DNA from: Daphnia carinata
Taxonomy: Eukaryota; Arthropoda; Branchiopoda; Diplostraca; Daphniidae
NCBI RefSeq assembly: GCF_022539665.2
Contig: NC_081340.1
Location: 3,038,001 to 3,102,000, forward strand
Direction of reading: 5' to 3'
Length of the DNA stretch: 64,000 nt
In this document: in pieces, positions 24,906-37,820 of the stretch
Position numbering within the stretch: the first letter of the stretch is position 1
Layout: the number at the start of each line of letters is the position of its first letter
Made by a program: the position numbers and the translations under genes
The notes under the pieces: model-generated
Told to the model about the DNA's origin: nothing
The model's input: only the letters and a program-made list of their open reading frames with translations
The model's database searches: none

Positions 24906-25456
24906 ATTCCAACCAAACTTAGCTTTGGGTGTCCCCCGTTCATATAGGTAGCCTATGTATATAGTAATGGTAAATGACATATAGCGCTTAGGTATAGCCC
25001 GTGCCCGTCATACCAATTTCACGGGTTCAAATCTTTAATGTTATATTAATTTAAATATATTTTTTTTGCTTCTGCCGGCGAATCCACACAGTGTCTCTTA
25101 TTTTGTTTAAGATTTTGAACATATTTTTTTTTATCGTTGCAGGCAAGACGGCATTTGGCATGTGGAAGGCGTTTCTTAAGTTCGCGTTTTAGATGACTCC
25201 ATTAAAAAACGAAACAGCCATTTCGACACATTCTTAAATTTTATTTCTGAATTGCGGAGAATTGCAGGTCGTTTCCAATATCTTATTTAACATTTTTTTG
25301 TTAGGGTATATCAATATATAACGGAAAGTCTCGTCAACAGGGCTATTTTGACAAATGAGTTCCCAAAACAACCGAATTCATGCATATCAGGTTATATCGA
25401 AAGCTAATGATGTGGAGCACCTTCACTAGGTAATTTTGTGCACGCATCAAGAAAAA
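24906..25456. other. Intergenic stretch between the SINE and TMEM222
   Basis: No gene seen. A B-box-like GGGTTCAAATC occurs near 25024 on plus without a convincing A box or tRNA fold. Confidence 0.5.
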
Positions 25457-25457
25457 C

Positions 25458-25463
25458 TTTATG
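25458..25463 (-). terminator. Variant poly(A) signal candidate for TMEM222
   Basis: CATAAA on the minus strand, about 47 nt past the stop codon. It is a known weak variant; no AATAAA is nearer. Confidence 0.3.
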
Positions 25464-25509
25464 AAAGCAGCTCATTTTACAGTAGACATTCCTTGGAAGG
25501 GTCTATGCA

Positions 25510-26273
25510 TTAAGCTATAAACACCAGTATCACAGCAATTATTGTAAGAAGGAAAACCGATGGAGTCCAAGTTCTCAAGAAACCTGAACAACTAAAATAA
25601 ATAATGAGGCGTGTAATGACAAAAATAAGAAACATTTATAAAAACTGAAGTATTCACTGACCCAATATGTTTACCACGAAATAACATCAGCCAACATAGA
25701 GCAACCATGTTCCAATGGCGTTTTCCAGGATATGCCATATTGTTTAAGGCAAGGGCTACATGTGAATGGCAGTTATCACAGCAAAGGTTGTGCTAAAGAA
25801 AAAAGAAATTTAAACTTATTTCCATTTCCTAATAATGCATAAGATGAATTGAATTTGTCATTCATATTTTTGTTATAGAAACAAAATGGAAGTTGTCTAG
25901 GTATTGTACCATGTGACTTTTGTATTCTTCAGAAGCATCTTGAACAGCTCGATCCCAAGCAGAAACACCACCTGGAACTTTTGAAATTTCAAGTTGTAAA
26001 TACTTTGTGGGATCTCCAAAACCCATCTGATCTTCAGAAACATGGTACGATCCAGCAAAATCCCTAATAATTCCAGTACTGGTACATATCCCCATGTGTC
26101 CTATGAAAGGGAAAATCCACCTGGGAGTTTAACAAGAAGAATGGTAAGTTCAAACAAGTAAGCAAGCTTAATGGCATTCTAGACTCCAGTTACGTGATTA
26201 GAGGAATTGGGGTCCAAACAATGCAAAAAGGGTATCGATTCTTCTCAACTTCAATTGGTTCTGTAGCAGCCAT
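25510..26273 (-). CDS. TMEM222 orthologue (DUF778 family membrane protein), complete, 167 aa
   Basis: Four exons: 26273-26194, 26120-25910, 25792-25662 and 25591-25510, with GT-AG introns of 73, 117 and 70 nt. The sum is 504 nt, in frame from ATG to TAA. Conserved TMEM222 signatures run in order: YPFCIVWTPIPLITWIFPFI (about residues 14-33), GHMGICTSTGIIRDFAG, VSEDQMGFG, AWDRAVQDASEEYK, HNLCCDNCHSHVALALN (from residue 98), HWNMVALCW, FLRTWTP, then a C-terminal hydrophobic segment. The last acceptor is TTTTAG at 25593-25592, not the nearer TTCAG, because only the former keeps frame and gives the family spacing GKHIGCSGFLRTW. The family is a small multi-pass membrane protein of poorly known biochemical function; human variants are linked to a neurodevelopmental disorder. 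The start has no TATA box and the 5' UTR is not defined. Confidence 0.95.
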
Positions 26274-27547
26274 ACTGATACAGGACGTTAATCTTTTGTT
26301 GTAGTATTAAGCTTAAATTTTAAATACAAAGTATTTAGTTGAAATTTTTACAGTAATTAAGGTAGGCCTCAAATGCTTTGTGTATGTTATATTGCCAGGT
26401 AGGAAAACAGAACACTCAAAGAATCTCAGAATTCGAATACAAGCAGAACAATTTCTTGTTATTCTTCTGCCAGAGTATTTACTTTGCTCTATAGTCACGG
26501 TACAGCATTGCCGTTTCACAAAATGTTAAAACATGCGCTAAAATCTCAAGGATTTAAAAATTATTGTTGTTATCCATTTTAAATTTCTTACTATGAATAG
26601 TGTTTAATATCTTGAAAATGTAAAAAGAATTTTTACAGATACACACTATTGAAACAAACCTTTGTTTACCACAATTCATATAAATTTTCCTCACGCAGCG
26701 GAATTTTCCATTGTGCTGGCGAATTTCGCAGTCATTCGTGGGCTTCCATAACTAGAAAACCTAGACTTTCGAATTGTCATTTTAAATTCGTTACTGCCTT
26801 CCTTTTTTTAAAATCTCGGGAACATGTTTCTCTGTACAGCAGAAATAGTGCTAAAGGCCTCATCAGGATCTTTGATCAAATGTTAGAAATTGTGCAAGTG
26901 CAGATCACATCAACAACAAAACATATTTTTGCACATAGGGCATTAAGAATATAATCGGCAGTTCTTCAACAGACAGAGGAAACTCAGTAACCCACTGCGA
27001 TTGGTTTTCACGTATACTGGATATGTCAATACAATAAGATGTAGAAAAAGCGTGAGGCAAAATACGTTGCACTCAATTCACCCGCATAGCTTTCCATGGT
27101 CTGTTTGTAACACGATATGTTTCTTGAACTAAAAAGGACAATGTGACGCCGCGTGATAAATGACCCTTTCGAAATTCTGCATTTTGTTCTAATAAATGGC
27201 TTATGAACTGAATGATACCACTTTTTCTTTCTATTCGATTCTATTCAAGTGCGTGGTTACAACAGTTTAACGGGGTTTTTTCGTTAACAGCTTAAATTTA
27301 GACATAATCTAAAGCACTTTATTTACATCTTAATTGCTTGTAATTGTATTTGATCGTGGTGTCTATTGAAGGTAAACTAACCTTGTAGAGGGAAGTGTTC
27401 CTTGTTATTTTCGGCACACTCCAACAGGTAACCACACTCGAGAGTAATGCGTTTCGTCATCAACCATAGAACGTTTTATTTTTATTCGAGAGTGAATGCC
27501 AATACGAAATCATGGTACTTAAGGCAGGAGATTAAGTATACGGAATG

Positions 27548-27760
27548 CTATAAGCTGTTTATCTCACTTAATGTTTCGCTGAATCGTTTAGTGTTGTTGA
27601 TCTCATTCATTTGCTGTTGGATATTCAAACTGATGACCTTGTTGATTAAAAGTAAATGCCCTAAAAGTAATTCATCAGAAGTCACCAGTAAATCAATTGT
27701 ATGCCATTCCTTTCTATTCAATTGGCTCAAGACAGTGGCGTTACTGTCGTTGCGTGACAA
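27548..27760 (-). other. Exon-like open frame, unrecognised
   Basis: The frame opens right after a good acceptor (TTTCTTTAATTTGTAG) and runs 70 codons to a TAG. The translation is balanced in composition (LSQLNRKEWHTIDLLVTSDE...) rather than homopolymeric. It could be a terminal exon of an unrecognised gene. No upstream exon was found and no poly(A) signal was identified. Confidence 0.2.
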
Positions 27761-28065
27761 CTACAAATTAAAGAAACGTGAACTAGATCGATGCTTCTCT
27801 TTTTTATTGGTCCTGTTTTTCTGGATTGTCGTCATCAGTACATTACATCTTTTCACGCAGTTCATATTACCACAGAGCAATGCATGGTCACAGTGGGGGT
27901 AATGCTGAAATAAAAAGAAAAGCAAAAAGCAAAAAGCAAAATGATAAGACGGAAAGGGATCCCGGTGAATGGCAAATGATTCTCACCACTTTCACCTTCA
28001 AGATTGTTTTTCTTGCATCACCAGCAGTTGAAATGTAGACGGTGATTGTTTTTAGCAGGAAACTA

Positions 28066-28273
28066 GTTCGGTCAAAGATACGAAGTAAGGGAAACCGAAC
28101 TGGACAGCGATAAAAAGTTACAGAAGCCTGGCATTGAGTTACAAAAGCTGGAAAAATTCACAAACCGGATTGATCCAAATGAAAGTGCTCCGTTCAGGTC
28201 GTCAATGGGACTTGTACGAAATGTTAAACTTGTTGCTCCGATAAGCTTGGAATCGCAAGCGCCCTTCATCAAA
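28066..28273 (+). other. Exon-like open frame, unrecognised
   Basis: After an AG acceptor candidate (AACTAG, preceded by GTTTTTAGCAGG), a frame reads FGQRYEVRETELDSDKK, continues with LQKPGIELQKLEKFTNRIDP and ends QAPFIK-stop. It is charged and helix-like. No upstream exon or family is recognised, and a frame this long is expected by chance a few times in a window of this size. Confidence 0.2.
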
Positions 28274-29894
28274 TAACAAATCGGTGCTATTTTTACGCGA
28301 GGGTCGAAGATCTTCTTTTTGTCTGTGCTACCTATCATAAAAAACGAAATGCTACATCAGCAAAGGAATTCCAGATAGTTAGACATAAAAGCGCGTTTTC
28401 TTATTTCGTTTCTCCCGATGTCCGTTCAAACGGAAAAAGTGAAAGAATGAACGCAAACGTATGATCAACAGTTATTGCTATTTCTTTTTCTTTTCTTCTT
28501 TTTCTGACACAGCAATGAAGAGGGAAAGTCATTTAGCTTAAAAACCTCTTTATCTGTGCCATTACGTCTCGACCACCAACTACGTGCTCAACGTGGAGAT
28601 TCTTTACATTTTTCTTTTGTCAGCAATTCTTTGGCAATGCGTTTGGCTGTTATCTTACGTTCACTTTCGAGTCCAGGTCAGTGATATAGTATTCCGTAGA
28701 CAGACTTTTTTTTTTTTTTGGCTCAAACAAGAAAAACAGCACGCTAACAGAATGTGCGGACAGAGTTGATATTATAGCCTATATAGGAAGCAACGAGCTC
28801 GTGCAGAGTCGTACGCGGCCGACTTTCACTTAAGAAGTGGCTGATTTCACTGGTACAATATAAAATAAAAATGGGCAAATAATAAAGAAAAAAAAAAACC
28901 TATCGATGTCGTGACTTATTTTCAAGTGAGCGGAGAAACCTGAAGTACTAGCCTGTCATTGGGCTTTCTTGCCCACTGACGCTATCCTTTTTGCGAATCA
29001 GCCTTGGTTAACCGTCCTTGTATAATAGGAGCGCTAAAGACGGGAATGAATACTGTAGCAAGGTTGAACAAGTTCCACTATACAATAATAACGTTGTATT
29101 CGTTCCATTTACTCTATATTAGTGTGCCTTCTAGAGAAGAGAAGGAATCGGAAGCACGAAATGGATGGGGGGGGGGGGTTTACATTCAAACGGATAGCAG
29201 CAAAGGGCGTCAACAATCGAAAGTGGCTCGCATGCCGTGCATTCGTCCTCCTTTCTCTTCAGCGTGTCACAGGTCAACTGTACTGGGAAAGGCAATCATT
29301 CCTCTCTCTCTCTCTGCGGCCTCAACAGCCATAGAAGCGATTCCCCGCGCCATCGGCTGCAATGCAATGAGAAAACCAGTTATATATTACCTATGCATCT
29401 GTGCAAGTAATTGTGCGAGGATAAAAAAAGAGGGGCGAAAGCTGGCGCAATATAAAATGGCAGTGTTGGATTTTTGCTGACTTTCCTACACGACTAACAT
29501 GAGGTGCTCGTGTTCGTGCAAGGTTTCACCTTTCTCGCGTTCTCCCTTTTTCGACGTCTTACAAGTAAAAAGGAAAGGGGTGGTACGGATTCCACGGCAG
29601 AGGGGGTGGGGAATGAAGAGAAAAGGGAAAGGCGTTGGCTACATCACGAAAGTAACCAACAAAAATCACAATACCCGATAGCAAAACTCGCTACAGGAAC
29701 CATTGGCGGAGTCGAGCACAGTGTGCGTAAGGTTCCTTTAAGGCTCAGGCGAGTGGTAAAAACCTTTTAGCCACCTGAGATTGCGGGAATCGCATTCATT
29801 CAGACGTTGGAGCTATTCAGGTGCACAACCCCCCTCCGCAAGCTTCCGCATTTTCTGACGATAGAAAAAAAAAAAGATCAAGAAAAACAAAAGC

Positions 29895-32103
29895 ATGAAG
29901 CTCTTGCTGTAAGTACATACTCAACGCTACAACTATCAGATTTTTATTTGTCATTGCGAGGAGACTAGTTTCAGTGTTAGCGAAGATCGTGCGAATTGTT
30001 AAGTATGTTTTGTATGTGTAGAATGTACGAGTCATTGGATTGCGTGCGTCAGTTTAAGGAGAAGTCTCGTTTAACTTGTTATCATACGGAATCATGTAGG
30101 CGTAACTGAAAGTTTGGCTGTGGCATTCCTGTCTTGGGTAGGGAGATGATTTGCGCTTTCTGCCGATGATCGCAAACAGGTTCGTCGTATTCGTAATCAA
30201 AAGGGAAAGTAGCTTTTCCACTCGAATTTTTTTTTGTCTTGTTTTGTTTTCTTGAGGAAATCTGTGTCAGTGTGCTCTTAACACAGGTGAATTCCAATCT
30301 CACAGTGTATTAACTCCATTTTACAATGAATGGCTGCGTGTTATTTATGGCAGTTGTCCCTCCCTTAAAATACGATGCGATAGAATCTTTTGAATCTGGT
30401 TTATTTTTTTTTTCCATTTCTGAAAAGAGCAACTTGCTGTTTAACTTTTTCTTCGCATTATACCCGTTGGCTATTTCGTGTTCTGCTTTGAGATGAATTT
30501 CCATTGAAGACCACGGATAGCGAATCAAAAAAAAAATGTTAAGCTGCTTTAGGGTTCTAGACTATTGTTGCCGTTGAATCATCAGCCAAAATTGGCATAT
30601 ACTGGAGCTATTTTGTTAGACGAGTTGTACTATTCCATCAAAAAAAAATTCTTTGAAATTCGATTTTGGCTTGTAAAATAAAGCCTTTAAGTTTAATCTT
30701 CATGTTCGTTTGGTTTAAAATTTCCTAATTTTTTTTTTTTTTGCGCCAGGATTTTGTGTGCGGCAGCATGTCTCACAATCGCTGCTGGCACGTTCGTCGA
30801 TGAGGATTTTACGTTGATAGATGAACACACAAATGCACCAGAAGCTGTTGAAATCGTCAGGGCCGAGGAGGTGACAACTAGAAAGGCGTCCGTCAGGGTG
30901 GCAACAACGACCTCGGCGCCCGTAGCGATCGTCGATGCCGTAGAAGTCACTACCTCAGCAAATAAGGCCCCAAAGACATCGAACCGCCCCCGAACATCTG
31001 GATCTCGACGAAAGCAGCCAGCTAAAGCTGTTGCCGTCGAAGAGGAAGAAAGTCCCAAGGCCGAAATGACCAGTCCAGCATCCGTTGATACCGCGTCTGT
31101 TTCGATTTTGGCTCCAAAGAATTTCAAGCCAACGCCCAAGCCTTCGGAAGAAATCCCACAATCCCAGGGACTTATGGAATTTCTCAAGAAACGTAGGCAA
31201 TCCTGTTTTCTTATTTGATTGCCCATATTCGTTTTAGGTGATAAATAAGCTTTCTTTATTTCGCTCACGCCTTTTCTGTTTGTTGCTTTTCTTTGAATAA
31301 TTAACAGGCAAAATTGAACGCATTCAAGCGTCTACCACCGAAGACCCGTTTGCCTCGATCTTAGCCACCGCAACAGCACCATCCACCGAGGAACCAGTGT
31401 CACCTGCCGGTCTGAGGTCGGTTTCTTATTTTTGATTGTGTCACGTGCAATTTGTGACACGCAAATCTTGTTTTTTTTACTGAGAATAGCAAGGACAGCT
31501 CACCTGTGCGATCCAGCAGCGGTTCATCGAAGCGTTTGCCTACCACTAACCGTCGTTTCGGTGCCAGCCCTCGAGCCACCACGGCTGCCACCACGACAAC
31601 GACGACTCCAGCAACGGAAGCGCCAACAGTTGCCGCCGTTACCACTAAACGTCCCAACCGATTTGGCGCTCTACGTAATAGCAAGGCTCTAAGTGCTCCG
31701 GCTGTTCCGGCTACGACGACCGCACAACCAGCCACCGAAACGCCTAAACCAGCAGAGTCTTCTCGCTCAAAATTGTTCCCCAAGCGGTACGTGGATTAAC
31801 ATCCAGATTTAATAAAATTTGTAATTACAACTTGGAATAGTTTAATTTCTTTGTATTATTTGACATTGTGTTGGTGTTGCCGTGTAAACTAGACCAACAA
31901 ACTTGCGACCGGTCGCCAACTCCATCTCGAGGCGGAAGGATCAATCGACTACCACGACCGAAGCTGCTCCAGCTCCCGAAGTTGTTGAAGAGGATGTCAT
32001 CGTTCCCGTTCCGGAAGAGCTCGCAATTATTGCCGAGCCAACGACTGCAGCTCCCCTCCGCCGGACCCGTGGCCGCATTGCTCCGCGAGTCAGTGGCATC
32101 TAG
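29895..32103 (+). CDS. Secreted Thr/Arg-rich disordered protein, 357 aa (relative of the gene at 38345)
   Basis: Five coding exons: 29895-29908, 30750-31192, 31308-31416, 31490-31786 and 31893-32103; total 1074 nt, with every junction in phase. The 14-nt first exon (ATGAAGCTCTTGCT|GTAAGT) joins to give the signal peptide MKLLLILCAAACLTIAAG. Starting instead at the internal ATG near 30769 would destroy the signal. The mature part has no globular domain. It is rich in T, A, P, V and E, with acidic stretches, a T tract (ATTAATTTTTTPATEAP, about residues 219-235), basic R-N-R-F-like patches (TKRPNRFGALRN, RRKDQ) and a second TTTTEAAPAP tract, ending RRTRGRIAPRVSGI. This suggests an O-glycosylated extracellular or cuticle-associated protein. 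The same mix of T tracts and RPNR/RF patches recurs in the next gene. I do not recognise a named family. The first intron is 841 nt; the others are 115, 73 and 106 nt. Confidence 0.8.
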
Positions 32104-35072
32104 ATGGATACATTTTTCTTTCTTTTTTTGTTTGTTTTTCGTTGTAGATTTTTTTTTTTTTCCCGAACTTTTATTCTTACATCACACCGTCATCGAGAAC
32201 TGTGTCAATCATAAAAACAAAAAATCGTATTATTACAGCCTTTCAATACAGTTCTTTTTATTCTTGTTTCAACTTCCTATGATGCATACATAACAATGGG
32301 TTTGATTTGAACAAGACAAGGGGGAGAGAGGACGTAGATGTCGAGGGAAAAAGGCGGAGGTGGCTCTCATCCAGCCCTTGGCAACTACACCAATGTGCAG
32401 TTGCGCACGTATATTAAAGATATAATATGACATAAAAAGGGTGGTCAAAAAGTTGCCACTCACGAAGTCGCGTGATTTCCGACTTGCCGAGCAGTTTATG
32501 ACGGCCGTCATAGATCGCTGTCGAAATCCATCCCCTTCCTCTCCCCTTCGTATCCTATCATGATTCACGACCTGGATGAATTTCTCTTGTGGTTTCCAGA
32601 GCATCTCTTTTTTTTTTTTTTTTTCTTTTTTGATGGGTCTCGTCTTTTATTCGTTTTCTTTCCGTATTCATTCGGCGAGGGGAAGATGTCGACCAAGTGG
32701 CTGCAGAATCCACAGGGGGCATATTCGTGCTTGATCGTCGACAATTACGTGCAAAAGGGACAGGACAAGAAGTCCAGCTTCTTCTTCTTCTTTCTTTTCT
32801 CCCGCATCGTCTTTGTACTGGATTACGTGAAAAAGAAATAAGGCCCTCGAGAGCTGAATGATACGGAACACACCAAGCTGATGATTGCCTTCATTTCTTT
32901 CTTTTCTTCCTCATTGCTGGCGTCGAGCTGTCGTGCGTGAGCGATCCAGAAAGCATACACACACTCATTGGCCTTTTCCTCCTGCTTGTGTTGCCTTTCC
33001 AGTGTGTGTTATACGTTCGTGAGTTCCTTGTGAAAACGACCTCGCCATCGGCAATGAAAATCGGTGCGCATTTTGTGACGTACGTTGAAGCGCTTTCTCC
33101 CGAACAGGCGGCCCGGCCCAGCTCTTGTGTTAACCTAACACACTTGGCTATTCGACAGCTCACACTCTCTTATTCCTCTCCATTGTTTGTTTGCGGGAGT
33201 AGTGGGACATGATCGCAGTATAGACCTCGCGTACGTCGGGCACGGAAGAGAACAACAACAAAAAGAATGGCAAAAGAAAAAGTCGGAGGGGGGAGAAAGG
33301 AAGATGAGACCAGAAAGCGTTTTCTATTTTTTGCCGTGTGTTTTTTTTTTTTTCCTGTTGATTTCCCTTCTTTTGCGTTTTAGGAACTCATTTGATTGTG
33401 TATGATAGCAACCCTGTGATGCCGGTGAGGAAAGCACTCATAAAAAAAAAGCCAACCGACAACAAAAGGCTTTCCCCTGTGAGTCGAGAGTCACGGATTG
33501 CACGAAGCGGAAGTGGCCCAGGTCACGACGTGAAGAAAAAAAAAACAAGAACAGTTCACACGAATATCTCAGCTTGCAAAAAGATGCTTTTTTGCCAGAG
33601 CTGCTTGGCCGGGGTGAGAATGTAGGTTTCCTGGGGGACTTGCTCATGTGACCCCAAAAAATACATTTCATGCCCACCTATCCGAATCAAAAGGAATAGC
33701 TACAAGAGTGGAACAGACGAGGACAGGAGAAAATAACAAAACAAAACAAAATGAAAAGAAGACAGGATGGTCGGGCCAGGATAAACCACGAACCCGGACT
33801 AGTCCACTAGGACAGGGGGTAGTGGAACAACAGGACAGGGGTATTCGACAAAACATCTTATTTAAATTCCAAAGATTGGAAACGGATTAAAGGTATCTGT
33901 CGTGAAAGGGACGCTTTGTACACAGGTGACTCGTCTGACTGCAGGGCAAGAGTGAGTAATAACTTTCTTCGTTACGAGCGGAATTTTCTCCGAATCCTGT
34001 TTCCATAAAGCTACACGTATATACTTGGATATACATTTTTTACACGCAGGCTATACTGTCTGATAGCCGGACGCAGCTGGGCAAGCCATGGCTGCCGGTG
34101 CTGATACTGCCTCGTACGGCCAACACGTTACAAAACACACACATAAATACGAAAGAGCTTGATGGTAGGAAAAAAAAAAGACCGCAGGACGGTGACCGAT
34201 CGGAATCCCAGTTAGGATTTAGGTCATGTAACAGTGGCTAGAGGACTGTTTTCTCTCTCTCTCTCGATTTTTTTCCCTCTCTCTTTCTCCCTTGTCGTTC
34301 TCTCTCTCTCTCTCTTCCATCTCTTTTTCTTTCTATACACTCCAAGAGATGCAGTATATGGCTAGTTTAAGCTGCTCGATGCTTCTTTCTGTTACCAGGA
34401 TTTAGATATATGTATATACGGAGTCTGTGTATGTGCTCATTCGCGCCCGATTGAACCCCATCCGTATTTATCGGGCGATCCGTCATGAGCAGCAGCGGAC
34501 TGACGCTTTCGTTCACCTTGTGTATATAAATCCTAGGTTTTTTTGTGGGCCACGGTATCATTTGATGGATAGCCGAATTTGGCGCTCTTGTCGAGTCAAG
34601 TTCTACCAACAAAATCTACAACGTGACTGGCTCCTTTTCGTGAGCCAGGTATAGACCGTGTATAACTAAGATATGTGTCCATTGCCCGCCTATAATTATC
34701 TCCGTGTTGACCCTCGTCCAAGACTTATCCCGATGTCGAAACGGGAAAGTTGCAATTGCAAAATCGGGTTCGTTTCAATTGCAACAGGCGTTCTTCCCCC
34801 TGTCCCAACGAGTTCAAGTCCCAGATAAGCTATTGCACGGATGGCCAATAACTGTTAAGCAGAACATCATTCCGTCTGGCAGTTTGAGAGGGAAGAAAGA
34901 AGCATGCGTTCAACAGAACGACCAAAGTTGGTCGCGTAGCAATAAACATCGGTGATCAGCCTTTCACCCCTCCCGGATTCTTGGATTTTTGTTTTCTTCT
35001 GTGCTTTGGTATAGCTGTTAGCGTCATCATCCAGCAGCCACCGGTGCGACTTATACGTCCACACGTGACACA

Positions 35073-35090
35073 TTTGGCATCGATGCCAAA
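35073..35090. promoter_or_regulatory. Perfect 18-bp palindrome
   Basis: TTTGGCATCGATGCCAAA is its own reverse complement over 18 nt. It could bind a dimeric factor. TTGGC half-sites, as for NFI, occur on both sides, but the spacing does not match the usual NFI site (TTGGCN5GCCAA needs a 5-nt spacer; here TTGGC and GCCAA are separated by ATCGAT, 6 nt). Confidence 0.35.
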
Positions 35091-36904
35091 GATGATGCGC
35101 GACCGCATGTGACCCACAGCGAGTCGCATCACTATGTGTCCGGAATTTCCTCTCTATTCATCGTCGAATAAATAGTCATAAAGGAAGAAGTGAGGAAAAA
35201 AAAAAAAAAGAGGAGAAAATGAAGGAAAACAAAACAAAACAAAAAGACAAGAGGACACGAAGACAACAAAAAAAAATAGGAAAGAAAGAGGAGAGAAAAC
35301 CTGCTCTTCACGACGTCAAGCCTTATATATATATGTAGTACACTAAAAGAGAAAGAAATAAGAAAAAAAAACAAAAAAAACTAGTGCTTGAGAGAGTAGT
35401 AGGAGGAGTATGCTCCGGAATGATCATCGTCATTTTCGTGCTGAACTCTTCTTTTCTCCCTTCGCTTTTTTTTTTAATTCGCCCTTTTTTTTTATTCTCC
35501 TTCTTTTCATCCTTTCTTTCATTCTCCTACATTTCTATTATTATGCATTTTTTTTTTTCTATTCTAGTTGTTGTGTTATTTTGTTATTAGTGGCTGCCTT
35601 GTTGTTACTGAGGTGCTCTTCAGTTTTGCACGACTTTCTCCTCTTGTCGATCTGAAAGTGAGGTTCATTTCGATGCTTTTCTCCGGTACGCTGGGAGCGC
35701 GGGGGTTGGCTTATAGCTTTCGCTGGTATATTGGCCCTTTGTTCGGTTGCTTTGGGGCTCTTTTCTTTTGTTTTGTTTTTGTTTTTTTTTTCCTATAATG
35801 CTTGTTCGTGTATGTGTGTTCGTTTTTTTTTTTTTTTTGTATAGCTGATGTCGACGAATATTGGCTGGATGCCGCCTGGCCGGCGCCAACATAGTACACC
35901 TTTGCCTGCCTTTCTCTTGATATTGTTCATTTTCTCCTGTCTTGTTACTGCAATCCAGCAGAGTGGCCGGGCTTGACGTTTTAATGAATCCACTCTTCAT
36001 TCCGTCATTATCTGGTTGTCGTCGTCGTTCCGAATAATACTCGAATTTAAATTACCCCTCTCATCATGCGTAACGATACCCATTGGCGTTGAGCGTTCAG
36101 TGGCCCTATAATCTACTTGCGTGACGACCGGATGCAAAAAAAAATCCCGAAAACTAGCGGGGCGGAACATCGTACAATCTTCATATAAAATGTGCGTGCA
36201 GTGTCTGCTTGTATAGGATGTCGTATTATCCCAATTACCCCAGCAAGTAACACACACGCCGTCCTACTTGGCATCGAATAATCTTGCCGGAATGCTGGCC
36301 ACTCAGCAGTCGTTGCCGGGGTTATTGGCTTTCACGCAAAAGTCAGCCTTTTCATCCATTTTCCGGTGACGACTAGAAATCTTTTTTTTTTTTTCTTTTC
36401 TTTCCGCCTTACGTCGTCTTGCACTGCTGCGTATTTTTGCAATTTCAATATTATTTTCTTTTTGCCAACATGGAGAAAACCGTCACGACTTCGCGTCCAA
36501 ACGATTTCATGAAGACGCTTAGGTCAGCTGACGTCATATCTAACAAGTCCACGATCATTCATTTTGGTTACTAAACATTCCGGTACAACGAACGTGACTC
36601 GACGGCAGTAGCCGTTCATTTTTATGAAAAAAAAAAAAAGAAAGAAAAGAACCAAAAAACTTTCTTGAATCTTTTGTTATCGCATTAAGAATAAGTCGTG
36701 CATCATGAAAGAGACGAAAATCAAAACAAATAATAATAATCATATATAAAAAAAAAAGGCACTCTATGTAACAAGGACAGCGCATCTGAGGTTCAACCAT
36801 GGAACGCTTGATCTTCAAATGAGATGCACGCTTCCGTCTACACCCTCCTAAATCCTCTCAACCAGGATATTCATGGCCTCTATTGGCACAACCACAACAG
36901 CCGC

Positions 36905-36929
36905 AGCCCACAAGAAATCCTTGTGGGCT
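36905..36929. other. Perfect 10-bp stem-loop
   Basis: AGCCCACAAG, a 5-nt loop (AAATC), then CTTGTGGGCT. It is GC-rich and stable. A G/T-rich stretch but no T-run at once follows; function unknown. Confidence 0.5.
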
Positions 36930-37813
36930 AAAAGGAGGGCTTTTTTTTTAACGTTCACCCTTATCGATTTAGGTTAGATAGAAAGGACGTCAGGTAGAGG
37001 CGCTTCGTACATTGTTGAGGATACATTTAAATGTCGTTAACAAACATCTACGTTTGATTACATTCTGTTTAAACACTTTCGCTATAACAATGTTGCAGAA
37101 TAGGGAAAACACGTCAACAGAAGAAAAAAAAAAGACACAAAGGAAAGAAAGATGTGATTATGTTAATAAAGAGACACGGGAATCTTTTAAAGCTCGGCGA
37201 AAGTTGATTTGACCTCATGGTGGTATCTATTTGACGGTGCAAAGCGCGTCCTACCCCAGCAAATATGTCATCGGAAAAAGAAAAAAATCTCCGAAAACCT
37301 TGTCTACATTCGAACATTTTAACCACCGTCGGCTACCTGGCCAAGAGGGCCGCTCCTCAGACACTCGAAAGAAAAGAAGGTGGTCATATAAAAAAAAAAC
37401 GTACCCATAACAGAGGTAGACAAAACAATAAGAACAAAAAAGCCAATAATCAAGGACGTATTAAATGGATGACTGAACATAAATGAGGCCTGACGGCCAC
37501 ATGATCGACGGGCAAAAGCATTTAAGGGTGGTACAACAATTGCAAAAGCCGGGCGAAGGGAAAATTCGTCGGTTTGTCTTCATGTCCTGTTTTTTTTTTT
37601 TGCCAGTTCTAATCGCAAGTCCCTCCGCCAACAACCCCGCCTGCATTCGAAGCTGGCCACCCGAGGTCCCTCCAGTGCTTATCAACCCACAAGAGACAAA
37701 GACCTCCTCCCTTCACCTTCACTTCGACTACATTGAAATGTATACACGGGAGAAGAGACCGCAGCTTTACAGCAAGGTGGGTAAGAGGGGGAATGTGGGT
37801 CAGGAGGCCGCCT

Positions 37814-37820
37814 TATAAAA
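37814..37820 (+). promoter_or_regulatory. TATA-box candidate, distal, for the 1232-aa gene
   Basis: TATAAAA in CCTTATAAAAAGG. A start about 30 nt downstream would give a 5' UTR of about 500 nt, which contains a pyrimidine-rich acceptor-like CTATCCAG near 38013. It competes with the nearer candidate at 38232. Confidence 0.3.

Larger units (their letters stand above)
26274..29894. other. Intergenic stretch with two weak exon-like frames
   Basis: Between TMEM222 and the next plus-strand gene I find no gene I can name. Two frames look less random than the rest (27548-27760 minus and 28066-28273 plus) and are listed separately. The 151-residue plus frame at 27447 and the 158-residue plus frame at 29004 have no recognisable domain and lack supporting splice sites. 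Confidence 0.4.
32104..37813. other. Intergenic stretch between the two Thr/Arg-rich genes
   Basis: No coding exon seen. It holds CT-rich arrays near 34253-34320, poly(T) tracts, an 18-bp palindrome (35073-35090) and a 10-bp hairpin (36905-36929). Open frames here are homopolymer-driven. Confidence 0.5.

Noticed and set aside
24612-24980. Proline/serine-rich 122-residue minus frame and two plus frames over the same block
   Set aside because: They read across a tRNA-derived SINE and its CT-rich body, not a gene.
25010-25040. Second tRNA on plus (GGGTTCAAATC)
   Set aside because: B-box-like only; no A box at proper spacing and no cloverleaf.
30693-31268. 191-residue minus-strand frame
   Set aside because: Antisense of exon 2 of the 357-aa gene; the plus reading has signal peptide and in-phase splice sites, this one does not.
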